Shown: positions 15,758 to 25,236 of the stretch, one piece after another
Position numbering within the stretch: position 1 is the stretch's first letter
Layout: the number at the start of each line of letters is the position of its first letter
Origin: TH5896 sp049578985
GTDB taxonomy: Archaea > Thermoproteota > Nitrososphaeria > Nitrososphaerales > Nitrososphaeraceae
Length of the DNA stretch: 64,000 nt
NCBI GenBank assembly: GCA_049578985.1
Contig: JBAUMZ010000185.1
Location: 3,473-67,472, forward strand
Direction of reading: 5' to 3'
The notes under the pieces: generated by a model
What the model was told of the DNA's origin: nothing
Database searches by the model: none
What the model saw: only the letters and a program-made list of their open reading frames with translations
Position numbers and translations under genes: made by a program

Positions 15758-16035
15758 TGTTTCACATCACTTTTAGGGCCTTTCAGATATCCATTCTTTC
15801 TATTTCTGGTCTTGGGTAGGACGCTCTCGGTGAAATCCTTTGCTTGATCTATGCGTAAGTTGCGAACCGACTTCGTCAAGTAAGTAGATTCCAGAATATC
15901 TAATGTTAAGCCATCTAAGATATCAAAATGTCGAATAATTCGATCAATTTGAGATTCGTACTTTAATAGCTCTTCCTCTGACAGATCTAACCTTGCAAGC
16001 CAACCTAAATGCTTTATCTCGTCCTTTGAAACCAT
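15754..16035 (-). CDS. gatC: Asp/Glu-tRNA amidotransferase subunit C
   Basis: Small stabilising subunit that wraps the GatA-GatB interface. The family core is clear (LGWLARLDLSEEELLKYESQ, then IIRHFDILDGL). The frame is open to 16074, which would overlap aspS by 20 bases. The ATG at 16035 is preferred because AGGAG lies about 11 bases upstream and it yields a standard 93-residue protein. It is followed directly by gatA. Confidence 0.88.
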   Translation of the reverse strand: MVSKDEIKHLGWLARLDLSEEELLKYESQIDRIIRHFDILDGLTLDILESTYLTKSVRNLRIDQAKDFTESVLPKTRNRKNGYLKGPKSDVKQ

Positions 16036-16054
16036 TCCGATTAATTCTCCTAGT

Positions 16055-17404
16055 TCACGGGGTGAGACGATCAATATCTCTCGGGTAGAAAGTAGCGTCT
16101 CGGATATTCTCTATATCCAGGAGTGCCATCATGAGTCTTTCTAAGCCTACTCCAAAACCTGCATGAGGTGGGACACCATAATCAAAAACTCTAAGATGGA
16201 AATCAAATAATTCCGTTTTTAGCCCTTGTTTTTTCATATTCCCTAGGAGAGACTCCTTCCTATTTATCCTGGTACTGCCAGAGGAGATTTCAAGAGACCC
16301 AAACATTAAATCAAAAGATTCACAAAGCCTGTCAGATCTGGAGGTTGGCTTTACGTAGAATGGCTTTATAGCAGTGGGCCAGTCTATTATATAGTAAAAA
16401 GTATCGTCGTTGAAGACCTCACTTGAAAGTCCTTTCATAATTTGAGGGTTGATATCGTCACCCCATCTGACACGTTCACCCTTTGATTGAAGTTTATCGA
16501 TAATCTCATCGTACCTGTATTTTGGGAAAGGTGTCTTGATATTTGGCAATGTGCAATGCATACTTTGCAGAGCATCCCGATGTCTCTCATTTATTGAGTT
16601 GATAATATGTTTTATCATTGATTCTAGTAAATTCATAAGGTCATTGTAATCCGCGAAGGCCTGTTCAACGTCGATAGAGGTTGCTTCTGATAAGTGTCTT
16701 TTTGTTCTTGAGGGCTCTGCCCTAAAAATAGGTCCAATCTCATAGACACTCTCGAATGCCATCGTGAGCTGTTCCTTATACAATTGGGGACTTTGTGCAA
16801 GGTATGCCTCTTTATTATAGTAAAAAATTGGAAACAGGGCAGCTCCCCCTTCAGTAGCTGTTGCGATCATTTTGGGTGTGTTTACTTCAATAAAGCCTTT
16901 CGCATCAAGGAACTCTCTAATAGAACTAAGTGCAGTATGGCGAATTCCAAATGTGCTTCGTAAAAGATTTCGCCGTAAGTCTATAGCTCTAAGATCGAGG
17001 CGTGTATCAATACCTACTGTTGATTTATTTGCCTGGATGGTGAAAGGTGCTGCTTGCTTGGCTAATGAGAATATTCTTACTACATCGGGAATAACCTCTA
17101 TCCCGTTGGGCGATCTATTTTGTGCTCGAACTTTTCCTCTGACCGCTAAGGACGTATGATCCTTTATATGTGAGAGTTGATCGAGAATTTCTTCTGAACA
17201 TTCGCCCCGTTTTGCAGTTACTTGTATTTCACCTAGTCTATCTCTTATTACAACAAAGTGGATATTGCCGTGACTCCTTGTGCTAGAAACCCACCCCATT
17301 ACAGTGACCTGCATGTTATCTGAAGTAGGCAGAATTTCCTTAGAGTAATGGGTTCTTCTCCAATCACCTAGTTCTTGTTCATGCAATAATTCGCTCAATT
17401 TCAA
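16055..17404 (-). CDS. aspS: Aspartyl-tRNA synthetase, archaeal type (probably non-discriminating)
   Basis: 449 residues: an OB-fold anticodon-binding domain (residues about 25-115; VTVMGWVSSTRSHGNIHFV) followed by a class II catalytic core with motif 2 (IFRAEPSRTKRHLSEATSID) and motif 3 (GFGVGLERLMMALL). It charges tRNA with Asp. Its position at the head of gatCAB implies that it also charges tRNA(Asn), with the amidotransferase converting the product; that specificity is inferred from context. Confidence 0.93.
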   Translation of the reverse strand: MKLSELLHEQELGDWRRTHYSKEILPTSDNMQVTVMGWVSSTRSHGNIHFVVIRDRLGEIQVTAKRGECSEEILDQLSHIKDHTSLAVRGKVRAQNRSPNGIEVIPDVVRIFSLAKQAAPFTIQANKSTVGIDTRLDLRAIDLRRNLLRSTFGIRHTALSSIREFLDAKGFIEVNTPKMIATATEGGAALFPIFYYNKEAYLAQSPQLYKEQLTMAFESVYEIGPIFRAEPSRTKRHLSEATSIDVEQAFADYNDLMNLLESMIKHIINSINERHRDALQSMHCTLPNIKTPFPKYRYDEIIDKLQSKGERVRWGDDINPQIMKGLSSEVFNDDTFYYIIDWPTAIKPFYVKPTSRSDRLCESFDLMFGSLEISSGSTRINRKESLLGNMKKQGLKTELFDFHLRVFDYGVPPHAGFGVGLERLMMALLDIENIRDATFYPRDIDRLTP

Positions 17405-17575
17405 AACCTTGACGATGTTTAAGCTTGTATTAACAAGTTCAATTTATCTTTTCACGTAAGGTCTATTCGGCAAGGATGTTTTACTTCATCTTGGCATACG
17501 AAGAACCAAATGCGACATGTTTAGAAATATGCATATATATTTATACTCAATATCTGGAAGCTGAGATGAAATCTG

Positions 17576-18169
17576 GTGTCCACAGAGAATAGTGATCGGG
17601 GAAAGGAAGAAATCGTAAGTACTGCTGCTGACCTCGGAACTAATGTAAATGTTACAATCTCCATAGGCGACATTCGGGTCCAGTTTAATGGATCTGCAGA
17701 TTCGGTGATAACTTCCGTAATATCATTTCTGACAAAACAAATTCCCACATTGGAACTGGCTAATAGGATTTCACTCAATTACACTATTACCGAGCTTATA
17801 CAATCATACTCAGATATCATCAAAATAACCCCTGAAGGTCCGATAATAATTCCAGTGTTGGACGGAACCGAACTTAAAAAGCTCTCAGATAAGCAAATCG
17901 TTGCCCTTCAACTGGTTGCTTCCCGTATCGCAAAGGGATTAGGCAAGACAGAGGATGACAGAATACGTATGTCTGATCTACAATCAGCAACGGGTCTAAA
18001 GTCAAAATCAATTAGTTCAAGATTGTCCGAATTAGTTAAAGTAGGATATGTACAAAAAGACGTCATGAGAAATGGTGGTGAAATACCGGCATACCGAATC
18101 ACGACCGCAGGAATCAGCTGGCTGAATTCTATCCTTGCAAAACGGAAAAAAATCCAAGTACTGGAATAG
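17576..18169 (+). CDS. Winged-helix regulator with N-terminal beta domain
   Basis: 197 residues from a GTG start. The N-terminal part (VNVTISIGDIRVQFNGSAD, then VITSVISFLTKQI) is a short beta-helix unit. The C-terminal 80 residues form a winged helix (RMSDLQSATGLKSKSISSRL, then GYVQKDVMRNGGEIPAYRIT). Such two-part proteins are abundant in Thaumarchaeota and lack assigned targets. An AT-rich TATA-like region lies at 17531-17550. It is convergent with a similarly built protein at 18200 and lies just before nurA-herA. Confidence 0.65.
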   Translation: MSTENSDRGKEEIVSTAADLGTNVNVTISIGDIRVQFNGSADSVITSVISFLTKQIPTLELANRISLNYTITELIQSYSDIIKITPEGPIIIPVLDGTELKKLSDKQIVALQLVASRIAKGLGKTEDDRIRMSDLQSATGLKSKSISSRLSELVKVGYVQKDVMRNGGEIPAYRITTAGISWLNSILAKRKKIQVLE

Positions 18170-18199
18170 ATGCTCTCAAGATTTGTTACCTGAACGGGT

Positions 18200-18700
18200 T
18201 CATTTCTTCTCTAAATAGACATAATTACGGGCAGTTCCATTTCGGACTATAATGCCTTCTCTAACCATGTCGGTTAGTGAATGCGAAACTGCCGTTCTGT
18301 CATAGCTGTAGCCCCTCCGCAATAGCTCTTCATGAATTTCTGCTAGAAGTCGCTGAGTAACGAAGTAACCTTCTTCCCACAGTGTTTCCAAGAGTATTCT
18401 GCATGTCATACCCGTTTTGCGCGGTGATTTTCTTTCCCTCCTAAATACCTCTTTATTAGGGGCAATAGCGTTTGAATCTATCACCATTTTAATATTCGCG
18501 ACCTGATTTTGCAATTCAACAATAGATACCGCATTCTTCTCATCCAATGGACTTGGATGATCGATACTATCAAGGACGTTTTGAACCACGTCCTTGACTT
18601 TGTCTTCTGTGCAAGATATTTCTACTTCCCATCCATTGTGCCTCAGTCTGATTTTCACCTCATCCGAGTGGGCAGCCAGTGGCGGGGAGCTATCATTCAT
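18200..18700 (-). CDS. Winged-helix regulator, similar layout to its convergent neighbour
   Basis: About 166 residues from an ATG at 18700 (residue Met in MNDSSPPLAAHSD). The open frame continues upstream to 18874 but then overlaps the divergent nurA and has no family-like content. The N-terminus (EVKIRLRHNGWEVEISCTED, then VVQNVLDSI) parallels the N-terminal unit of the 17576 protein. The C-terminus is a winged helix (YFVTQRLLAEIHEELLRRG, then DRTAVSHSLTDMVREGIIVR). Function unknown; a DNA-binding role is likely. Divergent from nurA, so regulation of nurA-herA is possible but unproven. Confidence 0.65.
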   Translation of the reverse strand: MNDSSPPLAAHSDEVKIRLRHNGWEVEISCTEDKVKDVVQNVLDSIDHPSPLDEKNAVSIVELQNQVANIKMVIDSNAIAPNKEVFRRERKSPRKTGMTCRILLETLWEEGYFVTQRLLAEIHEELLRRGYSYDRTAVSHSLTDMVREGIIVRNGTARNYVYLEKK

Positions 18701-18788
18701 GTTGAACAAGCAACGTTGGAAAAGTTCACCCTGATAAACTTGTCCCTTTGCATCTTGCGCATCTTGCACAACATTAATTAACTGCGAT

Positions 18789-19850
18789 TTGCAGATATTG
18801 TTAATCAATATGAATGCAAACGCGCATTTAAATTTCGATCTTGAAGAGAATTTGAAAACAGAATTTGAAAACACTTTCAGAAAATCGGTGATAATATGTC
18901 CGTCAGATCAATTGGAGGAGATTCTCAAGGGGAGAAGAATTATTTTTGATTCAATTGAACGATTTACTGTTCCAATTAGAACGAATGGGAGCTTTGATCA
19001 GAGCTGCAAGATGACTCCTATGGTTATTCATCCAAGTGAGAAGGTAACACCCGTCAGCTCAATAGATTCAAGTGTTATTCATTTAGCGAGGACTGAGGAA
19101 GGAAGGTTGTATGCTGCAAAATCAGGAGTCGTGATATCATCTGGTAGAAGAATTCGACGCCATTTCAGGCTAGGGCCCGTGCTCATCTATCTAACTAAGG
19201 GATTCTTGTGTAACTCTAAGATAGATCATATCTTAGGAAATCTATTACTCGTTGACAACAGCATCGCCAAACGTCTTATCAGGATTAGATTAGAGAGAGC
19301 AATTCAACTGGTTCTGTCCAGCCACTTGAATAGTTCAATAATACTAATAGATGGAACTCTTAGACCCTCAGTATTTGAAGACTACAATTGTACCATCAAC
19401 CGAGTAATTGAAATGTCTACCCTAAGCAATAATGATGTCATTGGTTTGTCTAAAAGTACAAGCATGACGATTCTTAATCAATTTGAAAATTTACTTAAAG
19501 CGTTGCCTTACTCAGCTTGCATTGATACGGGTTGCATGATTAAGAGTCTGGCAAGAAATACATTAGGTAATAATTTGCTAGTGAAGCTTGGAAAAAATGA
19601 AAATGAATATGTCCTCCGAGCGGACATATGCTCTGCAAATGGTAATGATTTAGAATGTTTAGAGAGACTAATCGGAAATGACATACTGTTTCGTAGCTAT
19701 CCAGAATCTCTTAGGATCGCACATCACATTTCAACTTTCACAACTACAGAGGTCTCATTATTAAAAGGATTCATATCAAGGAGCTATGGTGCAGAAGTGG
19801 GTGACCAAACTGCTGCTAGAAAGAGCATTTTGGGGGTTTCGTTTGTGTGA
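18789..19850 (+). CDS. nurA: NurA-domain 5'-3' nuclease
   Basis: 353 residues from TTG 18789, or 346 from the ATG at 18810, which may be the true start. NurA motifs are present: SSIDSSVIHLART with the metal-binding Asp near residue 93, IILIDGTLRPS, and a GLSKSTS segment. The C-terminal SYPESLRIAHHIS helix segment typical of the family is also there. NurA forms a toroidal dimer that works with HerA in DNA end resection. The stop overlaps the herA GTG by four bases, so the two subunits are coupled. Confidence 0.85.
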   Translation: MQILLINMNANAHLNFDLEENLKTEFENTFRKSVIICPSDQLEEILKGRRIIFDSIERFTVPIRTNGSFDQSCKMTPMVIHPSEKVTPVSSIDSSVIHLARTEEGRLYAAKSGVVISSGRRIRRHFRLGPVLIYLTKGFLCNSKIDHILGNLLLVDNSIAKRLIRIRLERAIQLVLSSHLNSSIILIDGTLRPSVFEDYNCTINRVIEMSTLSNNDVIGLSKSTSMTILNQFENLLKALPYSACIDTGCMIKSLARNTLGNNLLVKLGKNENEYVLRADICSANGNDLECLERLIGNDILFRSYPESLRIAHHISTFTTTEVSLLKGFISRSYGAEVGDQTAARKSILGVSFV

Positions 19851-21343
19851 AAATTCTTCAAAAAACGAATGATGAATTGATACTGTTGGCAGTAAAATCA
19901 GAAATAGTCTCCAAAGGCGACTACTTCCTGATTGAAGATACCGAAATGAAAAGGGATCTGATAGTTCAAGTGTACAATGAGGAATATCTCTCAAACCAAT
20001 CTATTATTGATGACATCGTCAAAGATGAAATAATTCGTGCAACCAGTCCTGGAGTAACATATGATCCTTTAGAAATAGGATTATTATCAGGTGTAGTGCG
20101 TGATTCGAGACTTTTCAAAGCAAAGATAAGAGGTTCTTCCATTGGCGCAAATAACAATATGTCAAGTGATATCACTTGGTTACCATCTAGAGTAAATTCT
20201 AAGATCAGACGTCTCACAATTTCTGAACTGAATCGCATACTCAACAGAGGTGGAGAGTCTCCCATTTCGATCGGCTCCGTCGGTAATAGTCAAGATCCTT
20301 TTATCATATACGCTGAAGACCTTGATGGCAGACTGAACATAATCGCAGGTAAGAAAGAATCAGGTAAATCACATTTGTCAAAATTACTTGTAAAGTCCCT
20401 CCTAGAACATGGAGCATTTATCCTTGTATTTGATCTAAATAATGAATATACGGGATTAGGAATTAAGCCCAATGGATTGAGTTCAAATGTTGAATCAAAG
20501 ATTCTTCTTCTTGAACCAGGGAAGAATTTGCGTTTTTCATTAGAATATTGTGGCAAACCATCTATATCTTCCATGCTTAAAAATGCTTTAGATATGCCTT
20601 CCACATCGCTGCGCGAGTTCTTTAGAATATGGGATAATCTTTACAAAAGGCATGCACTGACATTAGAAGCGCTCTCAAATGCAATTAATAATTGGAATTT
20701 CAATGATCTTGTTCGTGACGCGTTAATCTCAAGGTTTCATACGATACATAATTCGAGGCTATTTCTCAATGATGAGAAAAGTGATGAATATGAAGGTCTT
20801 AGATTCGAAAATTTGATTTCCAATAATGGTCATGGACTGGCAATGATCGTGAATTTGGGAACCTGTGCACCGACCATAAGACACATGGTAGTCGAGTTGA
20901 TACTAAACAAATTGGTTGAGTTGCTCGGAAACGATGTGATCCCTCCCATATTTCTCTTTGCAGAGGAAGCCCATCTATACATCAAAGAGACTTACTGGGA
21001 CGACATTATCACGAGAATGCGTCATTTTGGAATCTATTCTACATTTATTACTAACCACCCGGAGGCATTAGGAGAAGGGATCTTGAGGCAAGTAGACAAC
21101 ATATTCTTGTTCAATTTCGTGAATGAATCTGACTTAGAAAGAATTTCTAAAGTATCCCTCGTTGATAAGGATACGATCAAGTCGATTGTTAGAACTCTTC
21201 CTCAGAGGTACTCACTCTTAATCGGAAAAATGGTTCAGGAACTACCAATAGTAGTTAAAGTTCCTCAATTGGATATCAAAACCTACGGAGAAACTAAAAA
21301 GTTCTTTAGAAAGAATAGCCCTACCCTTTTATCTTTTAAATGA
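19847..21343 (+). CDS. herA: HerA hexameric DNA translocase
   Basis: 498 residues. A HAS-barrel domain at the N-terminus (residues about 10-90) is followed by the FtsK/HerA ATPase: Walker A GKKESGKS at 168-175, Walker B ending in FAEEAH with Glu373/Glu374, and the conserved TNHPEAL loop. It pumps DNA into NurA during double-strand break resection. Length is normal. The GTG start overlaps nurA; the 3' end overlaps the convergent PII gene by eight bases. The usual partners mre11-rad50 are not in the window. Confidence 0.9.
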   Translation: MKILQKTNDELILLAVKSEIVSKGDYFLIEDTEMKRDLIVQVYNEEYLSNQSIIDDIVKDEIIRATSPGVTYDPLEIGLLSGVVRDSRLFKAKIRGSSIGANNNMSSDITWLPSRVNSKIRRLTISELNRILNRGGESPISIGSVGNSQDPFIIYAEDLDGRLNIIAGKKESGKSHLSKLLVKSLLEHGAFILVFDLNNEYTGLGIKPNGLSSNVESKILLLEPGKNLRFSLEYCGKPSISSMLKNALDMPSTSLREFFRIWDNLYKRHALTLEALSNAINNWNFNDLVRDALISRFHTIHNSRLFLNDEKSDEYEGLRFENLISNNGHGLAMIVNLGTCAPTIRHMVVELILNKLVELLGNDVIPPIFLFAEEAHLYIKETYWDDIITRMRHFGIYSTFITNHPEALGEGILRQVDNIFLFNFVNESDLERISKVSLVDKDTIKSIVRTLPQRYSLLIGKMVQELPIVVKVPQLDIKTYGETKKFFRKNSPTLLSFK

Positions 21344-21683
21344 CCGCCTCGTTACCGCGTTGTCTTGTTCCTATATCTATCGTGTCGCTTACAGTCGAGA
21401 TGAATATTTTTCCATCTCCTGCTGAACCCGTGCTTACTGAGTCCAGTATTACACTAACCACATTTTCTACCTGGGAATCAGGAACTACTGTAACGATGTT
21501 GGCACGGACTGAAAATTCAGATACAAACCTACTTGTCCCTCTTCCACTTTCGACGATGGGTTTCTCACCCTTACCTCGGCCTTTTGCTTCGAGGATGGTA
21601 CACCCGCCTATACCCGCCTTCTTGAAGGCCTCACTTAACGTGCTAATCTTTTCATTAGGTATAATTGCCTCAATCCGCTTCAT
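21336..21683 (-). CDS. PII-family nitrogen regulatory protein
   Basis: 115 residues with the PII trimer fold: start MKRIEAIIPNEK, B-loop region TGSAGDGKIFIST and a C-terminal DTIDIGTRQRG. PII proteins sense ATP/ADP and 2-oxoglutarate and control ammonium transport or nitrogen enzymes. The T-loop (KGEKPIVESGRGTSRF) lacks the Tyr that bacteria uridylylate, so control would be by ligand binding alone. No amtB is adjacent. The gene is alone, convergent with herA. Confidence 0.9.
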   Translation of the reverse strand: MKRIEAIIPNEKISTLSEAFKKAGIGGCTILEAKGRGKGEKPIVESGRGTSRFVSEFSVRANIVTVVPDSQVENVVSVILDSVSTGSAGDGKIFISTVSDTIDIGTRQRGNEAVI

Positions 21684-21818
21684 AGGCTCGTATAAATTAG
21701 TTCACGATATAAGGTTTTCAAACTATATTTGTGATATAATAAATAAAAGTAAAATTTGATACGGCGTGAAATTATCACAGAAATGCGCCATATCATACTA
21801 AATGTTTCAGTTGGTGAC

Positions 21819-22715
21819 TTACATTCTTTTAACCTTCTTATTAAGCGGATTGCTATGTATGTATAGTACCAAAGCGTCGATCATTGGTTTCATTTTAAAG
21901 ACATCGGGAACGACGTCTACCACTATACCGTTCATGTCTAGCTCCCTGGCAGTGGAAGGTCCAACCGCCACGACTATCGTGATTGAGTTAAGTGAGTTTT
22001 GTAAAGTTTTCCATAATTTGTGTCTCTTTGCAAAATTAAGCAGTCCTCTAACTGACGGTGGGCTTGTAAAGGTTATAGCATCGATATTTCCTAGATTAAT
22101 ATCCGTTACCAGATCTGCAATCTGGGTTTCATCACTCAGAAAGGACTTAAAGCCCATGCTCTCGAGAATTCTGGTTTCATGGAGATCATTGGTTTCAGAA
22201 TATCTATACACAAATACTTCAATAATGTTATTTCTCAATCTTTCAAGTCCATCAACTAAATGTCTGGAAGAGGTGCCATGCCAGATTATTGTGATTTTCT
22301 TCGCCGTCACTCCCATAGTTTCAAAGAGCTTTAGGACTCCAGTAGATGTATAATCTAGATTAGGGATTAATATTGGCCTCAGGCCGAAATTAAATAAGGA
22401 CATCTGTGTTTTTGGACTACGTGCAACCAGTATCGTATTTCTAAGTATATTGATTAATAGTTCCTTCTTTCCAAGACCTGAGGACAAATCGATTAGCGAG
22501 TATACACTTGGACCTGTCATAAACACGACAAAATCTGGTCTGCTTTCCTCGGCGAATTCTATAAATTTTGTCACCTCTAGAAGTGTATATTCTTCTCTTT
22601 TGATCCCTGTTGTCGGAGCAATGTAAGGCCTTCCTCCAAGTGATCTTATGACCTGGGCTAGCTCACCTGCTCTTCTACTCGCTGTAACTGCAATGTTTAG
22701 GTTCGAGAGGGACAA
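21819..22715 (-). CDS. hemD: Uroporphyrinogen-III synthase
   Basis: 298 residues with the two-domain HemD fold. Sequence in this family is weakly conserved, but the key pieces are there: an opening ITASR-like NIAVTASRRAGEL, the central ITFTSPPSVRGLL, and the C-terminal VAVGPSTARELDMNG then VDVVPDVF. It closes hydroxymethylbilane to uroporphyrinogen III for heme, siroheme and cobalamin. Starts four bases after the valS stop, so it is in a valS-hemD operon rather than with other hem genes. Confidence 0.85.
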   Translation of the reverse strand: MSLSNLNIAVTASRRAGELAQVIRSLGGRPYIAPTTGIKREEYTLLEVTKFIEFAEESRPDFVVFMTGPSVYSLIDLSSGLGKKELLINILRNTILVARSPKTQMSLFNFGLRPILIPNLDYTSTGVLKLFETMGVTAKKITIIWHGTSSRHLVDGLERLRNNIIEVFVYRYSETNDLHETRILESMGFKSFLSDETQIADLVTDINLGNIDAITFTSPPSVRGLLNFAKRHKLWKTLQNSLNSITIVVAVGPSTARELDMNGIVVDVVPDVFKMKPMIDALVLYIHSNPLNKKVKRM

Positions 22716-22719
22716 TCCT

Positions 22720-25113
22720 TTATTTCTTGCTAATGTTATGCATCATTATTAGATCTTCTTCGAAGAGCAATAGGTTCTCGGGAATAGTTAATTCTATAGG
22801 ATCTTTTAGCGATAGCGGCTTTCCAGTTTCTGGAGAAAGATAGGACTTCTTTCTGTTCCAGACCATGGAGTTAAAGTTGATAATTAGCTGGGTATACCTG
22901 GAGTATTTACCGTAATCTCCCTCCACTTCTGGTAGTTCACAAAAATGGATGCTTTCATTGACATTGTCATACATGATCGTCCAGATCTCCTCGGTTATAT
23001 ACGGACATATAGGGGCCAGTAGTGTAAGGATTGTAGTCAGACCTTTATGAAGAGTATAGATCGAAGAAAGCTGAGATTGACTAGAATCATCAAGATAGGC
23101 TCTCCACTTGACCATCTCAATGTAATGAGCTGCAAAAACGTTCCGAGTGAATTCTCTAATAGCGTTTGACGGAATAAAGAAGTTAAATTCGGAATATCCT
23201 TTCCTACATTCCTTAACTAGTTTCTGCAATTCTCCCAGAAGCCACATGTCAGTTGGATCTAGAGTTGTTGGCTTTTCAGAGACACTATCAAACGAGGATA
23301 TGAACCGTGCAACATTCCATAATTTAGACATAAAGTTCTTAGCAACTGATATCTTTTGTTCGGAGCACCGAAAATCATAGCCTAAATTACATTCTGATGC
23401 TGACCAGAATCGGAAAGCATCCGCCCCATATGTATCGATTATGGGTACTGGATCCATTACATTACCTCTGCTCTTACTCATCTTCTCACCTCTTTCGTCA
23501 ACTCCAAAACCCATTACCCAGGCCTTTGACCAAGGTAGTTTATCGGTCAACTGAACGCAACGCAGCATTGAATAGTATAACCAAGTCCTAACGATGTCCT
23601 TCGCTTGGGGTCTAATCGAACCGGGGTAGGGATGTTGTATTCTATCTGATTCCCCGAATTTACCTATGTATATAGCAGTCAAGCTGGAATCCATCCAAGT
23701 ATCGAATGTTCGTTCTTCTCCAACAAATTTTCCTGCCCCGCAACTGTTGCATTTATCAAATGGTGGATCCTCTTCCCAAGGTCTGTAATATTTGCCAGGG
23801 GGTGGTAGGTTGGGATAATTGCAATTCACGCAATACCAGATAGGAATCTCTGTTCCATAATAACGTCTCCTTGAAATGGGCCAATCAGTTGCAACCGAAT
23901 CCAGCCAGTTCATTAGAATTTGTTTGTGAATATCAGGATAAAACTTGATGTGGGCTGTCAGCCGCTTAAGTAGGGGAACATACTCAATTTGTTTAAGGTA
24001 ATAGTCCTGCAATGGAACAATCTCCACTGGAGTTTTGCTTCTCTCGCATAAAGGGGTTCTATGCATGATATCCTCAGTTTTTTGGAGAAAGCCACTTGCC
24101 TTTAAGTCAGAAATTATCCTGATCTTAGCTTCTTGGATAGGAAGACTAGCATAAGGGCCAGCTTCAGCTGTAGTTCGTCCATAGATATCTGTAGCGATAA
24201 TTTCCTTCAATCCGAGTTCTCTAAATAGCGAAACATCATTCTGGTCACCGTAACTACAGACCATAACTGCACCAGTTCCAAATTCTGGTCGAGCTGAGTG
24301 ATGTGCATAGACTGGGACTTGTTTGTCAAAGAGAGGAACAGATACCCTCTTCCCTACGATATCCAAATAACGTTCGTCATTAGGATTGACTATAACGGCC
24401 TGACAAGCAAAAAGCAATTCTGGTCTAGTTGATGCTACTATTATGCCCTTTGTTTCATCCTTTGACCTAAAATTCATGTATACGAGCTTGGTGGGAACCT
24501 CTTCGTATACGATTTCCGCATCCGCTATAGTTGTACTGCAATCTGGACATAGGTTATTAGGCCTATTAGCAATGTAGATCATCTTCCGGTTCCACAGCTC
24601 GATGAAGGTACTTTGAGTAAGTGATCGAAATTGAGTTGAATCAGTCCTATAACAATTCTTGAAATCTGCACTCAATCCAATCGACTTCATAATCTCAATC
24701 ATCTCCTGTTCAAGTTCGTCCAGAGCGCTCCTGCACAATTCTAAGAATTTTCTTCTATCTGTTTTTCTCATCCTAATTTTGTATTTCTTTTCCGTATAGA
24801 TTTCAATTGGAAGACCATTTCGATCGATACCTATTGGAAACAGGACATTGAAACCGCTCATTCGCGTGGTCCTAGCTATCATATCGATCTGCGCATAATG
24901 AGCCGCTGCTCCGATATGCCAAGGACGGCCTGAAGGGTATGGCGGGGGAGTATCGATCACAAAAGGGACTTGCTCTCCATTTATTGGGGTGAGGACAGCA
25001 CTCTCCCATTTTTGACGAATTTTCACTTCATTATTCGAATTCCATTTCTTCTCTTCAATTCTATGAGTTCGACTCAATCTTAAAGTATTTCCAAATATAC
25101 GATTATTAAACAT
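22720..25113 (-). CDS. valS: Valyl-tRNA synthetase, archaeal type
   Basis: 797 residues, class I. The HIGH motif is HIGA at 66-69 (SGRPWHIGAAAHYAQ), followed by the archaeal ValRS stretch GIDRNGLPIE. An editing domain with ASTRPELLFACQAV lies in the middle. Zinc-binding Cys pairs (YCVNCNYPNLPP and CNSCGAGKF) come next, then the KMSKS loop at 544-548 and the anticodon-binding helical bundle. The C-terminal coiled-coil arm of bacterial ValRS is absent, as is usual in this archaeal subtype. Promoter region shared with the divergent peptidase gene. Confidence 0.94.
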   Translation of the reverse strand: MFNNRIFGNTLRLSRTHRIEEKKWNSNNEVKIRQKWESAVLTPINGEQVPFVIDTPPPYPSGRPWHIGAAAHYAQIDMIARTTRMSGFNVLFPIGIDRNGLPIEIYTEKKYKIRMRKTDRRKFLELCRSALDELEQEMIEIMKSIGLSADFKNCYRTDSTQFRSLTQSTFIELWNRKMIYIANRPNNLCPDCSTTIADAEIVYEEVPTKLVYMNFRSKDETKGIIVASTRPELLFACQAVIVNPNDERYLDIVGKRVSVPLFDKQVPVYAHHSARPEFGTGAVMVCSYGDQNDVSLFRELGLKEIIATDIYGRTTAEAGPYASLPIQEAKIRIISDLKASGFLQKTEDIMHRTPLCERSKTPVEIVPLQDYYLKQIEYVPLLKRLTAHIKFYPDIHKQILMNWLDSVATDWPISRRRYYGTEIPIWYCVNCNYPNLPPPGKYYRPWEEDPPFDKCNSCGAGKFVGEERTFDTWMDSSLTAIYIGKFGESDRIQHPYPGSIRPQAKDIVRTWLYYSMLRCVQLTDKLPWSKAWVMGFGVDERGEKMSKSRGNVMDPVPIIDTYGADAFRFWSASECNLGYDFRCSEQKISVAKNFMSKLWNVARFISSFDSVSEKPTTLDPTDMWLLGELQKLVKECRKGYSEFNFFIPSNAIREFTRNVFAAHYIEMVKWRAYLDDSSQSQLSSIYTLHKGLTTILTLLAPICPYITEEIWTIMYDNVNESIHFCELPEVEGDYGKYSRYTQLIINFNSMVWNRKKSYLSPETGKPLSLKDPIELTIPENLLLFEEDLIMMHNISKK

Positions 25114-25236
25114 AATACTGGTTTTCTAAAGTAGAATGCGAGAATACCTTTCTCTCTCCAACAATTGAGATTGTCAATGCGATTTGATGGTAGTAAAACC
25201 AGGACCTGCAAGAAACATATGTGACCACTTCATAGG

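Noticed and set aside
19847..21343. HerA-NurA as a dedicated phage-defence system
   Set aside because: Domain content matches the ordinary resection pair; no Sir2, DUF4297 or other defence partner is adjacent.
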